A DNA stretch of 49,012 nt, from assembly GCA_035533295.1 (NCBI GenBank), contig DATLUA010000081.1:1-49012 (forward strand). The letters run 5' to 3'. Positions 47,922 to 49,012 of this stretch are shown one piece after another. The notes under the pieces are model-generated. The model did not search any database. It saw only the letters and a program-made list of their open reading frames with translations, and had not been told where the DNA came from. The translations under genes were made by a program, and so were the position numbers. The DNA comes from JAGWJU01 sp035533295. GTDB lineage: Bacteria; Elusimicrobiota; Elusimicrobia; UBA1565; UBA9628. Position 1 is the stretch's first letter, and the number at the start of each line of letters is the position of its first letter.

Positions 47922-48209
47922 TTACCGGGCGAAGTACTTCCAACGCCGGAGCGAATGCTCCTTTTCCTGGGCCTGGCCCAGCAGGTGCTCCTCCACCTGC
48001 CCCCAGCGGTCGTCCTCGTGATCGGCGCGGGTGAGGCTCAGCCACGCCAATTCGCCCCGCGAGAGGCCGGCAGGCTGCTGAAATTCGGGCTCGAACGACG
48101 GTCCGGCCGTGGGCCTAAACAAAAGGGTCTTTGTCTTGAGGGTCTTGGGCTTGGCGGCTTTGCGGACGGCTTTCTTCAGGGCAGGCTTGCGCGCACGTTT
48201 TGCGATCAT
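47922..48209 (-). CDS. Small protein with a lysine-rich histone-like tail
   Basis: A 95-residue protein. Residues 1-30 are Lys/Ala/Arg/Pro-rich (KPALKKAVRKAAKPKTLKTK), like histone H1-type tails of some bacterial nucleoid proteins. Residues 31-95 are acidic to neutral (LSRGELAWLSLTRADHEDDRW, then a helix QVEEHLLGQAQEKEHSL) with no domain I recognise. The tail suggests nucleic-acid binding. It is the likely first gene of a pair with tatD. Confidence 0.6.
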   Translation of the reverse strand: MIAKRARKPALKKAVRKAAKPKTLKTKTLLFRPTAGPSFEPEFQQPAGLSRGELAWLSLTRADHEDDRWGQVEEHLLGQAQEKEHSLRRWKYFAR

Positions 48210-48450
48210 CGTCGATAGTCCTCCATGCGAGAAGTCAACGCTTTCCGATGCGCAGGAGTATAGCCCCGGAACGCGGAATTTTCAAGGGGGGAATTTTTAT
48301 CGCGGCGTCAAGCAAAAAACTACATAAGGTCTTGTAGGGAGCGGCACCCGGTTCGCGTCCAGTAAAGCGCGCTCGTTGCGGCGGCGCGCTGAAATTATTG
48401 CGCGCCCGTCCGTGGAGCTCTCGTCGAAAAAAATAATTCCTAAAAAACGC
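48210..48450. other. Non-coding stretch upstream of the rrn promoter
   Basis: I see no gene here. It contains a perfect 7-base inverted repeat, GGCGCGC (48383-48389) and GCGCGCC (48400-48406), and an A-rich block (about 48426-48448) just before the -35 that fits an UP element for the rRNA promoter. The small basic-protein gene must be transcribed leftward from somewhere in this stretch, but I find no convincing promoter for it. Confidence 0.5.
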
Positions 48451-48479
48451 TTGACATATGCGCGGAGTTGTGTTAACAT
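48451..48479 (+). promoter_or_regulatory. rRNA operon promoter
   Basis: A perfect -35 TTGACA (48451-48456) and a -10 TAACAT (48474-48479) at the ideal 17-base spacing follow an A-rich UP-like block. Transcription would start near 48486, about 300 bases before the 16S gene. Confidence 0.85.
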
Positions 48480-48570
48480 TCTTGGGCTCGGGGCGAAAGC
48501 CCGCGGGCCACAAGACGTACAAAGTAGCCGCTGCCTCTTGCGCAGCATGCAAGAGGTGGTGGGGCTTTTC

Positions 48571-48582
48571 GCTCTTTGAAAA
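48571..48582 (+). promoter_or_regulatory. boxA antitermination site
   Basis: GCTCTTTGAAAA closely matches the boxA core (TGCTCTTTAA) that recruits NusB-S10 on rRNA leaders. Its place between promoter and 16S gene fits. Confidence 0.75.
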
Positions 48583-48600
48583 TTGTTTTGCGAGCCAATA

Positions 48601-48723
48601 AGCGCTCCAGAGCTGTGAAAAACTTCGGTTTTTTTCAGAACGGAGCGCTAAGGAATTAAGTCGGTGTGCGCCGGGCGTTCGACCTTGAGCGTCCGGCACA
48701 AAAGTGAGAAGAGCGATCTTCTC
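48601..48723 (+). ncRNA. 16S leader hairpins
   Basis: An outer stem AGCGCTCC (48601-48608) with GGAGCGCT (48642-48649) encloses an inner stem CTGTGAAAAAC (48613-48623), a TTCG loop (48624-48627) and GTTTTTTTCAG (48628-48638). Further on, GAGAAGA (48706-48712), a GCGA loop and TCTTCTC (48717-48723) make another hairpin. They may guide rRNA processing; the T-rich inner stem also resembles a terminator, which boxA would help to override. Confidence 0.55.
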
Positions 48724-48782
48724 CATTTGGGAAAAGCGGAAGTACGGGGGTTCTTAGCCCTCCGGAAAACGCCCAGCCCCTT

Positions 48783-49012
48783 TAAATGGAGAGTTTGATC
48801 CTGGCTCAGAATTAACGCTGGCAGAGTGCATAACACATGCAAGTCGAGCGAGGTTTGCAGATTATCGCAAACTTAGCGGCAGACGAGTGAGTAACACGTA
48901 AGCAACCTGCCCTTGAAAGGCGAACAACCAGCCGAAAGGTTGGCTAATACGCCGTATAATCCGGGAAAGGCATCTTTTCTGGATGAGAGGCCCGCAAGGG
49001 CCGTTCAAGGAG
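48783..49012 (+). rRNA. rrs: 16S ribosomal RNA, 5' part
   Basis: The universal AGAGTTTGATCCTGGCTCAG begins at 48790, which is E. coli position 8, so the mature 5' end is near 48783. ACGCTGGCAGAGTGCATAAC, ACATGCAAGTCGAGCG and GACGAGTGAGTAACACGTAA follow in order. The gene is cut off by the window end after about 230 bases, within the first variable regions. It is read away from the origin. Confidence 0.98.

Overview
The window is about 49 kb of GC-rich, densely coded chromosome from a free-living Gram-negative bacterium. It contains the replication-origin neighbourhood and ends 230 bases into a 16S rRNA gene. The gene set (signal peptidase, NfeD protease, outer-membrane-like and lipoprotein genes, HPr kinase with RapZ, long-form HPF, DUF721/DciA, TIM44-like and SPFH proteins) and the divergent start of the 16S fit a deep-branching phylum such as Elusimicrobiota. 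That placement is inference; the 16S fragment should decide it. There is no CRISPR array, transposase, prophage or tRNA gene.

Layout. (1) 0-4.4 kb: a thiolase gene, then recA-xerC divergent from lexA, with one palindromic operator over two facing promoters. (2) 4.4-17.4 kb, all on the minus strand: a lipoprotein, a beta-lactamase-fold serine hydrolase, clpC, nfeD, lepB, then a tightly coupled operon hpf-hprK-rapZ-ptsH-ptsI-lepA. (3) 17.4-27.8 kb, all on the plus strand: dnaA, dnaN, dciA, gyrB, gyrA, a small secreted protein, serS and a tiny membrane-anchored protein. The strand switch at about 17.4 kb, DnaA-box-like sites and an AT-rich dnaA leader point to oriC at dnaA. recF is missing from its usual place. 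(4) 27.8-31.6 kb, minus strand: parA-parB, a secreted protein coupled to parB, and asd, with a parS-like site in the parA leader. (5) 31.6-36.6 kb: an AT-rich island, a GlnA/PuuA-like ligase with a palindrome over its promoter, a two-lobed aspartic protease, agmatinase-family SpeB, superoxide dismutase and a rhodanese. (6) 36.6-42.5 kb, plus strand: an accessory envelope cluster made of a putative beta-barrel, a membrane protein with two TIM44-like/zinc-ribbon modules and a TerB-like tail, a secreted protein, an SPFH protein with a double zinc ribbon, and a GYF-domain multipass protein. (7) 42.5-48.2 kb: a deoxyhypusine-synthase-like enzyme, a lipoprotein with a degraded HAD fold, an SDR and an aldehyde dehydrogenase, then tatD and a lysine-tailed small protein. 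(8) 48.2-49.0 kb: rrn promoter, boxA, leader hairpins and the 16S start.

Two groups stand out as possible undescribed systems. One is the TIM44/TerB-SPFH-GYF zinc-ribbon cluster at 36.6-42.5 kb. The other is a scattered set of genes that could act on polyamines (GlnA/PuuA-like, SpeB, DHS-like, aldehyde dehydrogenase). Smaller regulatory signals include leaderless promoters at lexA and the ligase gene, an attenuator-like hairpin before dnaA, a hairpin repeat shared by two gene starts, and a recA-xerC junction with no ordinary xerC start codon where one is expected.
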